From Dinochytrium kinnereticum (taxonomy: Eukaryota > Chytridiomycota > Chytridiomycetes > Chytridiales > Chytridiaceae), in contig JADGJT010000374.1 in NCBI GenBank assembly GCA_027604005.1, positions 1 through 21,746 on the forward strand: a DNA stretch of 21,746 nucleotides, read 5' to 3'. Within the stretch, counting starts at the first letter, position 1. Each line of letters begins with the position of its first letter. Below the pieces are notes generated by a model. That model searched no databases, was not told where the DNA came from, and saw nothing but the letters and a program-made list of their open reading frames with translations. Both the position numbers and the translations under genes were made by a program. Positions 20,658 to 21,746 of this stretch are shown one piece after another.

Positions 20658-21398
20658 GCGTTTGCCTTTTGCTGTTTCCAAGTGTGCCATTTTTCTTCTT
20701 TTCTTTCTTTCTTTCTATCGTTCGATTACCTGTCTCGGTCATCCTTTTCAAATGGCTTACCCACAATTTCCGTTCCTTTGGTTCTTTCGTTTGTCCAAAA
20801 CTTGACGTTGCGTCCATGTTTTCTCTCCTGTAAAAAAATCATCTTTCTACATAAATATAAGAGCAGCAAACATGTCCACACACAGATGCTAGCATTGTAC
20901 CTCCCGTATTATCTAATGACTTCCATACAATCCCTATTGACTACTTACTGATTTGTAGAAGATGTCTTCTCCACAATCTTTCTGATATTTATTAGCTTAC
21001 ATGCCCATTTCATCTCCAGACAAGGTGGATTTGGACATCTACATACACTCCTTTCTTCCCCTGAAGGGTTTAATTATGAGACCTTTCCAGAGACGACCTC
21101 AACCCGAACAGCTGCAAAAAGCAAACGAGTCAAAGAGGTGGTTGGAAAAAAAAGAAAAAAGAAAAAAAAAGAGAGGCCTTATTTTTTCATCGACATGTTG
21201 AAACCCCCCCCAAAAAATGGATGCGACATCTTTCCATACTGTTTTCAAAAAAACAAAAAAAAAAAAACATCCGCAGGGGAGTGGGCTATTTGCAGGGACA
21301 TTTCTGAGGGGTTATGAAACTCGGCCCTTGCACTCGATACACTCGATAAAATATATTTCAAGGTGGTTTCCAGGAGTTGGGCAGCTAAATACGCAAGT
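20658..21398. other. 3' flank of copy C, no gene seen
   Basis: The stretch starts with T-rich 3' flank (about 20660-20830), then AT-rich sequence with A tracts near 21145-21170 and 21245-21270. Short open frames lack coding character. A direct repeat of CACTCGATA occurs near 21332-21350. Nothing else can be identified. Confidence 0.55.
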
Positions 21399-21588
21399 CC
21401 CCAATTCAATATTCAATCGACCAGGTTAGCACAAAATACCAGTAGTATGAAGATTAAGGTCAAGTTTGTTGTAGCATAGCCTGTTGACGCGTGCAACCCC
21501 TATTCAATAATCAGTAGACCAGGTTAGCACACAATATCAGTAGTATGAAGATTAAGGTCACGTTGTGGTAGCATAGCCTGTTTACACG
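21399..21588. repeat. Tandem repeat, two copies, 98 bp period
   Basis: Two copies of a roughly 90 bp unit (about 21399-21490 and 21497-21588) share CCAGGTTAGCACA, CAGTAGTATGAAGATTAAGG and GTAGCATAGCCTGTT at a constant 98 bp offset, with scattered substitutions and a one-base length change. No coding frame is shared. It could be a subterminal repeat of a mobile element or a small satellite. Confidence 0.85.
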
Positions 21589-21669
21589 TTTACCTTTTCT
21601 TAGAGGGGTTTTTCTTCACGATAAGGAATTTGTAGTATTTTCCTGTCTTTATTTCCCTTATCTACCCCC

Positions 21670-21703
21670 TATTAGGATTTGGGGACTTCATGTCCCCCTA
21701 ATA
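21670..21703. repeat. Imperfect hairpin in AT-rich end segment
   Basis: GGGGAC (21681-21686) and GTCCCC (21692-21697) are perfectly complementary around a 5 nt loop, and TATTAGG (21670-21676) can pair with CCTAATA (21697-21703) outside them. CCTATTAG recurs at the very end of the window (21738-21745). It may be the start of a repeat element that continues beyond the window. Confidence 0.5.
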
Positions 21704-21746
21704 AATATATATGAGGATCTTTATAGTCAATTCTATTCCTATTAGT

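Noticed and set aside
1..21746. CRISPR array, prophage, rRNA or tRNA genes
   Set aside because: No regularly spaced direct repeats with unique spacers, no phage genes, and no cloverleaf or rRNA signatures were seen; the intron-bearing genes indicate a eukaryote.

Overview
The window looks like nuclear DNA from a fungus, most plausibly an early-diverging, zoosporic (chytrid-like) lineage. This is inferred from dense small GT-AG introns with CTAAC-type branch points, GPI-type C-termini, von Willebrand D (VWD) ectodomains (which I regard as unusual in Dikarya), and a bacterial-type solute-binding protein turned into a membrane receptor. The species cannot be named from the sequence alone. I find five genes, all multi-exon and all encoding cell-surface proteins. 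Exon boundaries were deduced by hand from splice signals, phase and protein-family continuity.

Left part (578-7527): two receptor-like genes lie head to head. The minus-strand gene (578-4242, 7 exons, 842 aa) has a signal peptide, a bacterial periplasmic type solute-binding domain, one transmembrane helix, a cytosolic SH3-like domain and a charged helical tail. The plus-strand gene (5019-7527, 6 exons, 597 aa) encodes plant-type leucine-rich repeats, nearly one repeat per exon with all introns in phase 2, then a Pro/Thr-rich stalk, one transmembrane helix and an acidic tail without a kinase. They share a 776 bp intergenic region full of microsatellites.

Middle (7528-10032): 2.5 kb without a convincing gene.

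Right part (10033-20657): three tandem, same-strand paralogues (721, 754 and 799 aa), called copies A, B and C. Each has a signal peptide, a Calx-beta-like sandwich, a VWD-like domain with the GDPH motif, a Thr-rich stalk, a six-cysteine C8-like helical region, an EGF-like module and a GPI-type tail. Their intron positions match, apart from one intron found only in copy A. They look like wall-anchored adhesins from local duplication; B and C are closest to each other.

Right end (20658-21746): no gene, but a 98 bp-period tandem repeat and a hairpin-rich AT segment that may be the edge of a repeat element.

Taken together the window is a surface-sensing and adhesion neighbourhood. The candidate new system is the solute-binding/SH3 receptor next to the LRR receptor, followed by the VWD adhesin array. 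Functional links among them are inference from proximity.
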